Of a stretch of DNA of 64,000 bases, positions 21,282 through 35,500 are shown in pieces. How positions within the stretch are numbered: position 1 is the stretch's first letter; every line of letters starts with the position of its first letter. The notes under the pieces were generated by a model that was not told the DNA's origin, did no database searches, and saw nothing but the letters and a program-made list of their open reading frames with translations. Source of the stretch: Lanius collurio (Eukaryota > Chordata > Aves > Passeriformes > Laniidae); contig JACBWW010000004.1 in the NCBI GenBank assembly GCA_020086605.1, positions 33,658,194-33,722,193 on the forward strand, in the 5' to 3' direction. The position numbers and the translations under genes were made by a program.

Positions 21282-23093
21282 CTGTAATAACATGAGAAAG
21301 CTCAGTAAGAGGTAAGAGGAAAATTTAGCTTTGAAGTTGTTCACCAAAATCAACAACCTGAATGTGTGTTCAGACCTGATGTCCTCGGTTTTCACTCTGT
21401 AAATAATTTTTCACAGCAAGAGGTACCACATTAGAAATGTATTAAAGACAGAACTAAACCTTACTTTCTAGATCCTACACACCTTGCTTCACAAATTGCT
21501 GGCATATTTCCTTTTAGTTCAGCTGTACTAACTACTATGGCTCTGCAGTAAAAACCATTTCATTCGATGATAATAAAAACTCATATTTGTTTTAATCATT
21601 AAAAATGACATTACAACAGACAGAAAATAATAACAGACTTTGATATCCAGCTATATGAACTATGGTCTTTTCATAGTAAATGAGAGAACATGTCATGCAA
21701 ATAGTAAAGATCTGGAAGTTACAACTCTTTTAGCAATATTACTGACACTATGAGGGGCTCTACGTACACAGCTTGAAATTTTCAAAAGTAGGCCATTCAT
21801 TTAAAACAATTAAGATCTGATTTTAAGGAAAACTAAGTACTTCCCTGTGAAACTCAAATCAGCTGCATGGAGCTGCCACATGATTAACCACTGAACAGCA
21901 CTACCAGCTACCCTGAGTACCTGGGGAGTCTCTGAAATTAATGTCAATGTTATTTTACACCCTCCTATACTTCTGTCCACCCACATAAGATTGCCGTTTT
22001 CTTCAAAAAGGTCTTGTACTGATTAATTAATGCTCAGAAAAACATTCTGATTTTTTGGATGAAATTTGCTACAGAAACATAAATCATGGACTAGTATTAA
22101 AACAGAATTACCTCCTCAATTCTAAGTTATTCAGCAAAGAAATGAAGCACAGACACAAAGGACAGATGAGAGTGGAGCAAAGGATGACACAGGAAAAGAG
22201 AATAGTAGAAAAAACTTCACTCAAACACTCTTCTCTATTCTGATCACAAACATAATGCCTCATTGGGAAGCAAAATTACTCCCATTTACATTATTAAACT
22301 GTATTTTAATAAATATAGATAAACTGGATTTATGCTTAATAAAGCCATAGCCTTTACTTCAGAAGTAAATTTTCCCTGTCATGTTGTTATATAATTAATG
22401 CCTGGTTTGCAGACCAAGAAGCCTATATAATCCACTTCTGAAACACTGGTTCTTTTATTTCTAGGTGGCTAACTATTCTGGAAAAGACTGTGTGATGTAG
22501 CCAAACCACAAAATTTGTATTTCCAAATACACGTTTTTAAAGAAAAAGCATCTGTTTATACATTTGAAAAACTGCTGAATGAGGACACGGTAGTGAGTAG
22601 ACTTAAGGAATGTGTCTAACACTGGAGATTTTATCATGCAAAGAGAACAAGAGATTGACCCAAAAAATCTCAAGACAAAGACCCAAACTGATCAAATGAA
22701 GAAAGTCTGACATCTCCTTTGCCTAAGAAAAGAGTAGGAATTCTGCAGAACACAGCCATACAGATCCAGTAAGGGCAAAACAATCACTACTGTACGGATT
22801 GTACTGTACTGTACAGTCACTACATGACTACAGTTACTAACAGGGGAAACTTTACACAGAGGTGATGATAGCACTGATTTAATTCTATGAAGCAAAACAG
22901 TAATAACAACCCACATGGAGAGAAAATGTTTTTCTAGTAGACTATCACTTCAGCAATGTCAGCTAGTGAAGACTCACAACATATCCCTACTATCCTCCTT
23001 TCTGTGTGAAACCCTGACTGTTATTTTTTTCCAATAGCCCTCCTGTTAATCAAACCCATACATATCTGCAGGGCAAACACATGAAACGCTTAC
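21282..23093 (-). other. PHF21A: Intron (1.8 kb)
   Basis: Intron with GTAAGC donor and tandem TTACAGCAG acceptor. AT-rich; a short ACTGTACTGTACAGT run near 22.80 kb is the only local repeat seen. Confidence 0.85.
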
Positions 23094-23348
23094 CAAAGTT
23101 ACTGTGTTTTTTGTCACTATTTGGACTGCCTCAGCTCCTGGCCCAGTGACCTTATTTGTTGTCTGGAGGTTGACTGGTGCATTCTGTGCATCAGTGCTGA
23201 GGACTGCTTTCTGATTGTTGTTGATAGCAGTAACCATGGCAATGGTAGGTCTCTGACCCACAACAGAGGCAGGCATGGTCGCAGTTGCTGCTTTCAAGAC
23301 GAGAGGTAGTGTCTTAGTGGTGATCATAGAAGCTGTAGTTACAGTTTT
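23094..23348 (-). CDS. PHF21A: PHF21A coding exon: Ala/Thr/Val-rich segment
   Basis: This exon encodes 85 residues, starting [20 protein letters not shown] and ending VTKNTVTL. The acceptor is CCTTAG|AAAACTG and the donor TTG|GTAAGC, phase 0 at both ends. The segment is low in charge and rich in Ala, Thr, Val and Asn. It has no known fold and matches the disordered transcription-cofactor-like middle of PHF21A. Against the human protein as I remember it, the sequence is nearly identical apart from a few substitutions (for example a small Asn run before QKAVLST). The translation is open without stops across the whole exon, and the neighbouring exons join in frame. Confidence 0.95.
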
Positions 23349-26300
23349 CTAAGGGAAACAGAAAATACACTGTAAGAGACAGAGACACTCCGTATCAGAC
23401 AGGACGTGGGTTGGTTAGTCAGAAACAATAGACAGCATGAGAAAGAAAAGGCAGCTCTGAGCCTATCTACCTGCTGTTCAGACAAGCACATCTTACGCCT
23501 ATGAAAACTGGATAGCTAGAAAGCATTCTCATTTGAGGCACCTGTTTGGTCTGTTTTAATCACCTGCAGCATTGCAGATTGAATCAAAACAAATTCCTGA
23601 GAAAATTACAATTAAGTGTTAGTAGCAGCATATGCATTTTGCTTCTTTCAGTTTCATATTGCTTCCAAACACACACTGCCAATATCAAACCTATAAGTTT
23701 ATAGAAGTTTATGAAACGTAGCAGCAAACTAGCTTGTCACCAAGTAAAACTCTTAATGGAAACTGTAGTTACAATGATCCTCACAACCAGAGAAAGAGGG
23801 AGAAAAGCATTCATAAGTTGGTTTCTTTAAAAACAAAAATATATTTTTTTTGGTCATCCCAGTTTCAGCTTTAGTGACACACACAGTTATCTTGCACTGA
23901 ACTTTCTATCCTAAGAGTATCAATAGGGTTGTCCTGAAGTTGTAAGAGCTGGCTGTTAGTCTGTTCAGCTGCAGGCAATTAAGTTTAACTTCTGTGGAAT
24001 GGGCTAGTTTTGGAACATATATTTGACACCATGATTGCTCTTGGCCTGTCTTATAAAGAGTAGTTTTGAATCATGTAACACCAGTATTTATCTGAAATGC
24101 CTCACTACATCATGTCCAAAATTCCACAGTTAAAGCAACTACCATTTCACAGTTTTGTTTTAAAATGTACTGTCTTCCAAATGCTAAGGAAAATGGACGT
24201 TACAAATCTCATTCAAAAAGCAACAAAGTGAGCGTCTCCATATAAAACCAGAACAGGATGTGAACAGAAAATTCATGACAAGTGACACTCGACAGAATGG
24301 CAAATAATCTTATTTCTTTTCTCTTTGGTGTAAAAAATCCATTGCACCAACAGCGCTGCATCTTCAAAACTTTAGTGGCATGATCAAAGGCTCTTAGTAC
24401 TAAATAACCACCATTCCCTCCTGATGTCAGCTCTAGGTTCTACAGAGGAAAAAACGGAAAACGAGGCATCAGGCAGTCTTTGTGTTGTGAATATGCCTGA
24501 TTCAGACTACTCTATTTTAATCATACAAGACCTTTATCTTTTTTCTAATAAAATATTTCCAATTGGATTCTTCAGTATTTTCACCAATACTTCTCCCTTA
24601 AATAGAAACACAGTTTACCTTCACACCTCTAATTTCATAATAATTAAACAATGTCCCCTAACTGTTAATTATGCACAAGGGTGAAAAAACTCATTGTATA
24701 ATGCCAAATCAAAGGATAATTTATGCTTCAGTTTTATACATTTATGAAAATTCCAGACATAATTAAATTTTCCTTGTTGCAACACAATTTTCTTAACTTT
24801 TTATCTGAGATCTAAGAGCTTATCGACCTCTGCTGCACCTTCCCCAAAGAAGAGGCTCCATTCCTATAATGCAGTAACATTATTCAAGCTTTTCCAATGA
24901 GATGTAACATGGTATCATTTTCACAAGCATTACATTCAGCCATAAACGTTTTAAAGAAAGGTGTAATCAATCATGTAATACAAGACTGTGACTCTTTCAA
25001 GGGGTTCTATTAACTCTGCAAGTACTCAGAGTACAGTTTCAGTCAGAAGATCACAGAGCTTGAATATCCGTGTTACTTTGCTGAGCATTAATTAGATCGC
25101 TTATTCTAAAAAGCAGTCAATGCATTAATTCATATTGAAGTGGCATTCATAGAAAGTTTGCATTACTGCACATAGTATTGCAGTAATATGATCTTTTAGC
25201 AGGCTTGCTGCTTATGAAAATTTTAAAAACCCTTCTGACTGGATTTATTATGTATATTAAAATGTCACTGTTAATTTTGGCATATATACCTTGATTCCTA
25301 AACTTGATTACTCTGAAAACAATCATTGAAAGCATTCTCTGTACTGACAATCTTGAAAAATGTGTTATTTACAAAAGCAGGCAAGAAAAAACTTCATGGA
25401 GAGACAAAATATTTGACTTTGCTGAAAGAGCTTGAGAGACAGTAAGACAGAGGTACAACTTTTAGATGCAAAATGTGTGCAGAAACAAGTGAGGATACTT
25501 CAGTAGTTTACCAACATAAATAAAAATACAAAAGTGTTAAGGATAAAAGCTGGTATATTTATCCAAGGGACAGGACAACCTGCCTTCCAATTTGTAACTA
25601 CTTTCCAAGTACCACTGTACCAGCAGTAGTCAGAAGAGTGTAGCAATTTTTTGACTGTTTCACTAGAGGGCTCTTTTACTTTGAACAAAACCTCAATTTT
25701 TACAACCCAGGAGATGACCTGGAAGTTAATGAATGAATGCAAAGTGTGGAATACTGAGAAACACATGAAACTGTATTTGCTCTCATGTTTCCTGACTGAG
25801 AAACAGAGATCACTGATACAACAGCGATCCATTGTTTGCCTATAAATACTTTAGGACACAGTAATATTTGCTCCTTTGTTCCATTTTAGCTTTGATATTG
25901 ATGTTGCTGCTCAAAAGGCATTTTCCTTAGTTAGGTTTGCTTCATTTCTTCAACATACTTTTCTCAAAAATACAATTAGCTAAGCTTCACAAATTCATTT
26001 TAGTGTGCATCCAAACCAACCTGCTGAATTAACAAGAGAAATAACAGCCCAACCATTTCTCTCTTCTCTGCTTTCAGAGAAAAGGAAGATGAGAATCACA
26101 ACTGGTCAAAGCTATGGGTGTGACTCACTGCAATGTGCATAAAGCAAACTTCATGGGTGAATTCTGTCATCTGCCTATCCAGGTAAATATGAGCTCCTAA
26201 GGTTGCATCAATAGGAAAAAAATACTTAATATACATTTCTTTCTACAGAACGCCCCCCTGTTTTTTCTAGTACACTTCTGTAAATCAAGATATCTGAAAA

Positions 26301-26996
26301 GGAGAAAGTTGAAATTCTCCTCTTAAGCAAACCATTTTCTCTGTTGAGTTATGGGATTATGTCTCTAATCCTATACTGTACTGAAATTCAGTTCACCTTT
26401 CCCAATTAAGATACTATTTTCTAAAACTTGAACTCTGTAATTAACACCATACACTTTTAGAAAAATCCTTGAAAATTCAGGTAAGTATTATTTGGTATGA
26501 ATTACATCTGTTTAAAAAGAACCAAGAAGAAAGAAGAAGGACCTGTTTTCTTGCATTTTGTTCACATTTGTAGAGGGCATTTTGTTTGCCATTTAAAAAT
26601 AAAGGATTCTAATCATATACTTCATACAGTGTGTGTAAAGTATTTACTGTTTCTTGAGACCTACCAGGTATGGTCAGACTCATTCACACACCTATGGAAA
26701 AGATAAACTCATCTGCTAAATATTCACTTATTTTTAAGAAAGGTGATACTGCCACCCTTCTTTTCTGTGGGGTTATGATTCAACTTTTAAACAGTGCATA
26801 ATTTTTTGTACTCAGATTGGAGATTTTTGCCAAAAAACCCACAAAGATTGATATCTGCATATGCATAGAAGAAGAAATTCATATTGGTACACTAACAGGC
26901 ATAAGTGAAAATTTGCAATTTTCTCTTTGCACATTTCCTTTTTTAAATTTTCAGTGAGCTTCACCTTCAGTAAGAAAAAGAACTGTAGCTTTTTAC
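23349..26996 (-). other. PHF21A: Intron (3.65 kb)
   Basis: Intron with GTAAAA donor and CCTTAG acceptor. AT-rich sequence. Open frames of up to 110 codons on the minus strand (25500-25832) have no recognisable product and no supporting splice signals that I can defend. Confidence 0.85.
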
Positions 26997-27197
26997 CTGT
27001 GATCCTATCACGTTTGGAGAGGGTGCCGTGGACTGCTGCTGCTGTTGATGGTGATGTTGCTGTAGCTGTTGTAGTGGTTGTGGCTGTGGTGTCTGTAGTT
27101 TGTTTTCTGACTGTGCCAATGGCTGTATTTGAAATTTACTGTCTGGCTGTTCCTGCTTCACTATCAAATTCTTTCGAAGCTGTTCCACCACTCTTTT
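26997..27197 (-). CDS. PHF21A: PHF21A coding exon: basic helix and Gln/His-rich segment
   Basis: This exon encodes 67 residues, starting [17 protein letters not shown] and ending SPNVIGSQ. The acceptor is TAG|AAAAGAG and the donor CAG|GTAAAA, phase 0 at both ends. By comparison with the remembered human protein it begins near residue 52, right after the missing N-terminal heptad-like part. VKQE fits the psi-K-x-E SUMOylation consensus. A Gln/His tract ([13 protein letters not shown]) is written in mixed CAG, CAA and CAC codons, so it is a compositional tract and not a pure CAG expansion. It is the first PHF21A coding exon seen in the window, and at least 36.8 kb of intron lies upstream. The boundaries are fixed by frame and splice dinucleotides. 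Confidence 0.95.
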
Positions 27198-28683
27198 CTA
27201 CCAGATAAACAAAACCATAAACAGAAATGATGACAGTTATTTAGCTGCACATACTAGAGAAAATAATAACACCTAAAGATACATTTATTTAATGTAAATA
27301 AGGAGTTGCTCAGAAGCTTAGCAGGATTTCTCTTTTTTGAATTTTAGGTATTGGTGTAATAGGCATAGTGTAAAATTGGCCACAGAGGAATATTACAGCC
27401 CAGCGAGGTGATCTCACTGTTCTTGTAGAAACCCACTGATCAAAATTCAGTGGGCTGCCTCAAGAAGTTGCACTTACATGGAAAAGGAAGTTAAAAATAA
27501 CACGACCATTTTGACAGTACCAAATGCTTTGATTTGTTTTGTTTTGAAACATTAATATTCAGAAACAGTAAAAAACAGAGAAGGAGAAAAAACCCAAAAC
27601 ATCCAGCTATTTACAGCAACTGGAAGAATATTTTCCCTCAAATTTCATTTACACATGGTTATGAAATTCTGAGCTAACAAAATACCTGTTCTCTTCATTT
27701 TGCAGGTATACAGAAGACTTAAAATTTTAAGCATCTTGCTTATGATGAGCTAAAACAGCATGATGCCTCTCACACAGTGAGCGTGTACCTCTAGCCCAGA
27801 AGATAACAAAAAGGGCAGGCTCCCAAATGAGCAGATTTGAAAACTGGAACTTTAAAAAGCAAACAAAACCCACAAGCAACAAACTCCCCACCCCTGTTTC
27901 ATAATGTTGAAATGTGTGAGTTCACATGATTGACCTTCTAGCAAAAGACTGAATTCAGCAACTTGAAGGTACAGAAGAAGGACTGCCTGGCTTCTATAAA
28001 ACCCACAGCCCTGGATGAGGATATGCTCAGCTCTGACAAGGGAAACACAGGCCCAGCCTTACTGAAAATTCAGAGAGTTAGTAATGGACTGCAGCCTGAA
28101 GGAACTATTTTACCTTTCATCCAGTGAAGTGTGAAAAGGTGTCAAAACCTAAAAGCTGTCAATTGTTTGTTCCCTTCTGAAACAAGGATGAAATAATAGA
28201 AGTATAGAAGGCATTTTCCTAATTCAGGTATTTCACATAGGTTTAGATGACCTGTGTCATCAGCTCACCTGTACACATAACTGAACAATCATTTAAAATC
28301 GCTTTCTGAAAACATCAACCATGTTAACATGCAAATCAAAGTGTAGTGTCAGCAAGCAGACACAAGAAAAGAAAAACATTTCCAGAGAGTAACCCAAGGG
28401 GGAAGAAAGGAGAAGGCAGAAAAGTAGGAGAGGAAATAATGCAACATGCTTCTAGAATACCTGCCAAAAAATGGACTGCACATACGCTACACAGGAGGCT
28501 AAAGAATTACCATAGCCAGCCCGAACAGGAAGGGAGTTTTTGTCTTCCACAGCTGCCAGTATGAAATTCAGGGATAATGGTGCTCTTCTACTGATTCCCT
28601 GACTGGAGGAAATCAGCAGCAATGGCCCAAGAATGAATTTCCATCTTGTTCTTTACAATGGGAGGAACAATAATGAAAGGATC

Positions 28684-28721
28684 AAAAAAAAAAAAAAATA
28701 AAAAAAAAGAGAGAGAGAGAA
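28684..28721. repeat. A-run with GA dinucleotide tail
   Basis: Runs of A interrupted by a T, then GAGAGAGAGAGA. On the gene strand this reads as a CT repeat followed by a long T tract. Confidence 0.8.
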
Positions 28722-29319
28722 GCAGGCTGAGGACTCCTCTGCCATACTGCTTCAGTAGGGCAAGAGCCAGCAAGGAGAGCAGGGGAGCAGGAACGAGGTG
28801 AGTCACATGGCATTCACACACTGCCTGCTCCACCCCTGGGCCTGAACCACGGCCTCAGAGACGGGGTAAAACAGAACCGAAGCACAATTTGTATTAGTGC
28901 CTTGTGCAAAAACTGAGGCTCAGCATATTTGGCACAAGATGGATAATGTGAGCAGAAAAACGCCGTTGCTCTGGAAGTCTACACTAGCCTGTTAGAGGCT
29001 GCTGAGAGCTGCCTGGCAGCAGCATATCCTGCCATCCATATCCATTATGCAGATATTAAATTGGAAGAAACATCTAATGCTTTTAAGATTCAGAGAGTAA
29101 AACTGAAGTTTGCACTGCATGCCAATTGCTTACGCAGTATAATAAGCTGCTTCTACCAGCTGTCAGTAAAAATACTACATTAAAACTACAGAAAACATTT
29201 TACTATCTGCAAGACTGTTGGGATTATCTGTTTGTTTGTAATTATCGAGAGAGACACTCCGAACAACGTATCTCAAAGTTACATAGCTGAATTAGCAAAA
29301 CCAGACGAGTCTCTCAGGG

Positions 29320-29530
29320 TTGCACCTACACAGGAGCTGGGAGCAGATCTGCTCCCAGTTCCAGCGCTGCCGCTGTGTCCCCCTGTGCACGGCCTCGGCC
29401 CACGCCCGCTCTGACACGGCCCGCAGCGCACGGCTCCTCCGGCATCCTGCTGGAAGCGCTGCTCTGCAGCCGCACAAGCGCCCCGCACGCGTCTGTCTGC
29501 AGCAACCTCAGCAGAGCCTCCTTCGGTAGG
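29320..29530. other. GC-rich patch within intron
   Basis: About 200 bp of GC-rich, CpG-bearing sequence in an AT-rich intron. It contains a perfect 22-bp palindrome at 29337-29358 and overlapping short open frames on both strands with no recognisable product. It could be a small regulatory element or the remains of a CpG-rich insertion. No splice site or start is defensible. Confidence 0.5.
29337..29358. repeat. Perfect 22-bp palindrome
   Basis: The left arm CTGGGAGCAGA is followed directly by its exact reverse complement TCTGCTCCCAG, with BglII-like AGATCT at the centre. There is no spacer, so it can form a dyad-symmetric protein site or, less likely, a cruciform. Confidence 0.9.
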
Positions 29531-32500
29531 GAGGTAAACAGGAGGGGGCTATGAAAGAAACTTGTTTACTGTCAGACTTCATTAACGCTGTATTTTAAAA
29601 TTGTTCCTCGGTTATTTGACTGTTCTTAATCAATTTTAAAGACAGTTTGTGCTGCAGAAAGTACGGTCTGTATGGCTGACATTTGCCAAGGCTGGTATCA
29701 AGTCCTAGCTGCATGTCTTACAGACTGAATGCCAGTCAGATTCAGGTGTTCTAAAGGTACCACAGAATTCTTAAGAAATTCCTAATTCTTTAAAAGTAAC
29801 CATTGCCATTTCCCCTTCCCACTCTTATTTAAGAATATTTAATTCTTACTGATAACTTCAGCATTTTAAATTGAGATAAACTCAATCATAAACACATCAT
29901 CATGCACACAAGTTTTCTGCATGTCATAAATCTCTAGTTCTCCTCATATTCCTAGAATAGTTTCTTTTCCTGCCATAATATAAATGTATGAAAAACATTT
30001 GTCTTCCAAGTTTACTGAACCTTCCACAAAACTGAACGCCAATCCTCTCTTTACATCCACAACATGGAAGAATTTAATAATCTCATCCTTTCTTCCAAAC
30101 TGTATTCTACCCAAAAAGGAACTGCTAGCTCTGTGCAATGGTTACTATCAGGCTACTTCCAAACCCATTTGTCGAACAGAGCCCCGCAAGCACACTACAT
30201 CATCTCAGAGCTCTTGCGGCCTTGACATCTTTATCGCTAATCTCATCAGGAACCGTTCACACCACTGAGTTCAGAGCCTGAGACATCTCATATGACCCTT
30301 CCTTAAAGTTAATAATTGCAATCAATATTGTGACATTTTGCTATACCACTTTCTCATTCATGCCACAGGCCAGATCCTAACACAGCACTGGAAGATTATT
30401 TTTGTTTGATTAAGCAGAAAATAGATCTTCTTGGCCATGTATCTGTGCCAAAAGACATCTCTGCGTTCATATAAAAACTACCATGAATATGTTGTTATAG
30501 GATAAGCAAAGTCCTTGGAGCAAACTTAGTAAGGTTCAAGGTTTTTATCCTTACCAGCTACACATTATTTCCATTTTAACCAGTCAATCAAGAAAAAAAA
30601 CCACTTCTCTGAGTACATTTCTCTTTTTAAGTACTAGATCCCTTGTTGTATTTGGTGACACATTTTCCTCTTTTTTCAGGAAATGTATTCAGAAAAACAG
30701 CCATATCTAAAGGAAGGTCTGTTTTTAAACTTCAAAAATCAATACAAATTAAAATATAAAGATATTTTTAAAATAAGAGAGTAAACTAGCCTACTAAATA
30801 ACCTTGCAATATATATATTTCATATAACAAAACCAAAGCTGATGTGGTTTGAACTGCTCAGCTTCCTGCCAGTGACACACTTCCCTGCTCTCCCAATCTC
30901 AGGAAGTCAGCTCTTATGGATCCTCTGTTACCTGTGCCCTCCAATGACCAAGATCTTCTCTGGGATATAAAAGCTGCCTACTGCTGCGAGTGAAATGGTT
31001 AAGAGGAAGTACTATTTCAAATACACTCCAGCTTGGCGGTGGGGAAGATGGAGGGAATTTCACTGCTCTGCAATCTTCCTTTCCAGCCTCCCTTCTCTCT
31101 GTTTGTCAGTCCCATCCCCTGTCACTACCCAAAGAGAAAGATACCAGAACTTCCATGGCAGAAAAAAGCGAAAAGATTTTGAAGATCTGGTACTATTAGT
31201 CTTTAACCTGCAAAGAGGGTGCATTTTGGGAATGGAATTTGGGAGTGGAAAGATTACAAGCAAGAACAACTGTACACTCATCTACTGCTTTAAGATGGTA
31301 TTTAAATTTAAAATAGTAAAATCCAATTATAGAAATTGATGACGCAGAATCTACACCAGTAAGGAAAAAAACCCTGTTGTACAAACCAGCTTGAATTAAA
31401 TTCCATTGAAAGAATGATCTAAGGACTACAGAAATATTTTCAGCTATTTCTGTGGTTAGTCTGTGTTTTTATGGAATTCTGCACTTGTAGCTGTGCAGAT
31501 CTTTTTATCAACTAAAAAATCTAAACCAACTAAACTAGAAATAATTTTATTTCCAGAAAAAAGAGTGATACAATTTCCTACTTCTTAAAGGTGATCAAAA
31601 TGGCACTTACATCTTTTCAGTCAGAAAAGGCTCCCCTGAGGCAGAGGTGCTTGAATGCTTAATGGACATGTAGCAGTGGGACTGGGAGATCACCTCTACC
31701 TCATACTTGAATGCCTTACTTGGTATCATTACTGAAATGTGCACTATTTCTTTTCATAGCTGAAAAACCTGGTTTTTTTTTTAAAGCTTTAGTTAAAGTA
31801 CATGGGTATCTAACCCTACCCAGTCAATGGCTGCATTGCCAACACTCCAGTGACTGTCCCAAAGAGCATGTGCTGCATTCAGCTCACAGAAAACACAGCT
31901 AAAAGCAGCACAAAGACACGAGGACTTCTGCATGTTCAAAAAAGGTTGCAGAGCATGTGAGGGCAACTGAATGATTCTCCTCTCTCTGCCCTGATGGTCC
32001 TGTGGGATGAACTGAACAATACACTTACAACACTGATGAGCACTAGAGACGAACCACTTTGTTTTGGTACCCCTAAATAAATGAGTTTGATTTGCAGTCT
32101 TAATATCTTTAATACAATTTCTGACTATGGCATATGGTAGCTTGTGTAAAATGGAATCTAAACAAAACTTAATTCTGTAAAAATCTACTTTAATATTATG
32201 TCTAATAAATATTGTGAGACAGCATTGGAATTATAGGAAAAGTACTTTTGTCATTAAAAATGCTGGTAGACTTATCACACTTAATTATATTTTAAATTAA
32301 TTCCTACAGGTGTGATTCTGAAACAAACACACAGTTCAGACATGAATATACATATTTTGAAAGAGATGCTGGATATTTCCTTTAAGATAAAGATCACTTA
32401 AAGCTGCTAGAAATCATTCAGAAGTAGATTATGACAGTTCTGAAAATAATGTTCATACCTTCATTCTTAACAGGGGAAAATGCTTAATTTTTAAAAAAAA

Positions 32501-35500
32501 ATTAAAAATATAGCTAGAAATATAAATTAAAATGGCCAAAACCAGCTGTTGTGCTATTCTGCTTTATGTGACTTTTTGATTGCCTTATTTTCAGTACTGT
32601 GTCTTTTACCATTTGCATCACCACAAGACCAATTAATTTTTGGAAGGGAATGCTGTACCGTGAAATGCTTTATGCATCACTGTCTTCTTGTTTTAGAATA
32701 TTTACTCTTGCACAAAGCAGAGTACAGAGAATGAACTAGTAGAGGCTGCACACATACAGTGTTTTCCTGCAGTTTACATATTAACTAAGTGTAATATCTA
32801 GCTTTTCACCCCAGCACTTATGTTAACAGAAAGAAACTTGCAAGAACAGCAACAATAATTAAACAATGAAGTAATTAATGAATGGGAAATTAAGTGTGTG
32901 ATAACAGAAAAAAAGAACAGGAAAAAGAGTTAAGTGCAGTACTATGAATGTTATTAAAGAAAAATGGAATGAAAGGAATGTTTTTTTATTTTTTTTTGAA
33001 AAGGTTTGACAAAGTTTGTCTTGCTTTAGGTTTTTTTCCTTTATAGAAATACTTCCAAGTACAAATACAAACTGGTAAAAGGATATTGGGACAAGCACAA
33101 CATGAAAACACTGATGAAATTAAAGAATTAAACTGCTGACTACAGTGGAAAAGGTGCTCATTTTAATTTTATCTTCCCCATTTTATTGTTCTATCCCTAT
33201 TTGTCTGTTTCATGGAGAAAAAAAAACAAACATTCCTAAGGGAAAAATAAAAATGCCATCTAGACATATTTTCAGAAATGAAACATGAGTTCTTTTGTAT
33301 TTCAATGTAAAAAAAAGTTTGTATAATCTCCAACTGAACCTAGTTCACTAGAAGCATGTAATGTGGTCTTGTAAAATCTATCATAGACTGAAGCCTGCAA
33401 TATAAAACCTCAGAACAAAAAATCCTGTGGATTGTTATTCTTATGCAGCAGAACACACAGGAAACATCTATCCCCATTGGAAAAGTAATTTGCATCTATA
33501 CACAGTAGCTGGTTACTAAAGCTAAACACCTCTGCCAGGCCAATCTTGCTGTTTCTTTATCCTACCTCTGATTTATCTCCTAACATGACATCCTTTAAAC
33601 TTAATTTGTCTGCATTAAGCAAGTAGAGTAGAGCAATTTAAATAAGTAAGCTTATTTCACATTTTAGAAACAAACAACCTAAAGAAAAGTGCACTTTCAG
33701 TCTGGTAACTTCTCATATTTTGAATAAGTAGAAAGAATAGTCATAAAGTTATTTTACAACATACCACCACACATTTTAATGTGCACAGTATCGCAGTCCT
33801 CGACTAAAATTTAGTCAGTTCACTAGGCTTCTTGTGAATCCTCTGGGTATTCTCATGACTGAATCACACCTCCTCTCTTCCTCACAAAAGGAAACAGTTC
33901 ATGCTCATGTGCCTCATGCATGATCAGAAGTATCAAGAAAGATGACTAGTTTTACTAAACCACAGAATGGAAATGCATTCTTTTGTGAACAGAAAGATCT
34001 AGATGCTCAAACTCTATCGTACAGCCCCTATTGATAACTCTGATTTTGTTAACAGCATCTAATATTTCATTTCCACAGTTGCTTTACAAATGTCACAAAC
34101 TAATACCAGCATTTTCCCTGTTGTCAATTAATACTGTTCTGTGCCAATTCAATTAAAACCTATCACTAATAACATCACATCACAGTTAATTGGTGATCTC
34201 TACTTCATAAGCAGAATGAGTTATTTAGAGCAAAAGGTCAGTTTCACCCCACTCAAATGAGAGATTTTTCCTCTTTTTCACAGTAATTTGAACAGTATAT
34301 CAAATACAGGCATTCTGTTCAGCTAAATATACCTGCTGTACTATTCTCTTTAGATAACCAAGGACAATCAAAAGAAAGAAAAATGCCTGCTTCATAGAGA
34401 AGACATCAAATTAAATTGCTGCAGAAGTTCCAAACTGCTGGCCTTCAATTGTATCAAGGTTTGTGAATCAGACAACAGTGACTCTGAAAAACAAAGCCAT
34501 AATTCTTCCTTGCCCTCCCAATTTAAATGGTTTGGGGAGAGGAACTGTGTTTGTTTATCTTGGCACAAAAGGTGTGTCACTAAGTAAGGCTAAAACTACT
34601 CAACAACTGATTTGAAGATTTGCTGAACTACCACCACTCTTAAATTAAAGCCCCTGAGAACAGGCATTTTCCCAAAGGAACGGAAACCTACCTTTTACTT
34701 GAGGGACGCAGAGCTACTGGAGACAGTTCAAAGGAAAACCACAACCATAATCAAGGACACAACAAACAGCGCTGTGTAATGTGAAGCTTACTGAGGCTCC
34801 ACATACCCAGTTTATTGAGAGGCGACAACTCACTAGTATAGATATTTATATACAGAAAAGAAATCCAGTGATGGGAGAATTTTCAGTTTGTCTGAGAAAT
34901 GTAAAATGATGATTCTGTATCTGCAAGTTGAAAGTAGACAAACTCAACCTTGAAATAAGATGCAGATATGGTTAAATGCTGGACCAGCCTAACATGAGAG
35001 GTAATGGCCCACCATTTAAAGTCTCTACAAAAAGGGTATACAACTTTCCAAAGGAAATGCTTAATCTGAGTTTCAGAGCAGACTGTATAGTACATGTGAG
35101 GGGGAGAGGGATCTGGGACTTGGGAAGCCTCTGCTCATTCTCATCCCCTACGAGGGACAGTGCAAGTGCCATCACTGTTCCCAGCATGCTTCTGCAGCAC
35201 CGAAACTCCACACAAAGACAGCCTTACTCTTTAGAACATGAACATGTACAGAGGCACAAACAACCAGATATACTCAAGGTTCTTTTTTCACCTTTGTCTG
35301 AAACACAAGACACTGGCCACAGCTAGAGAGAAGAGGCTAAGCAAAGTAAGCTTTTCTTCTTCCTTTGATTGCCTTTTGTTACATGCCTTCTTTACATATT
35401 TAGATTCTTACTGATTTTAGACTTGGAATGGGAAAAAAAATTCTCCAGATTAGACTTGCTGGGATGTTTTTTCCCTTCCACTGCAATGCAGGATGTGGAT

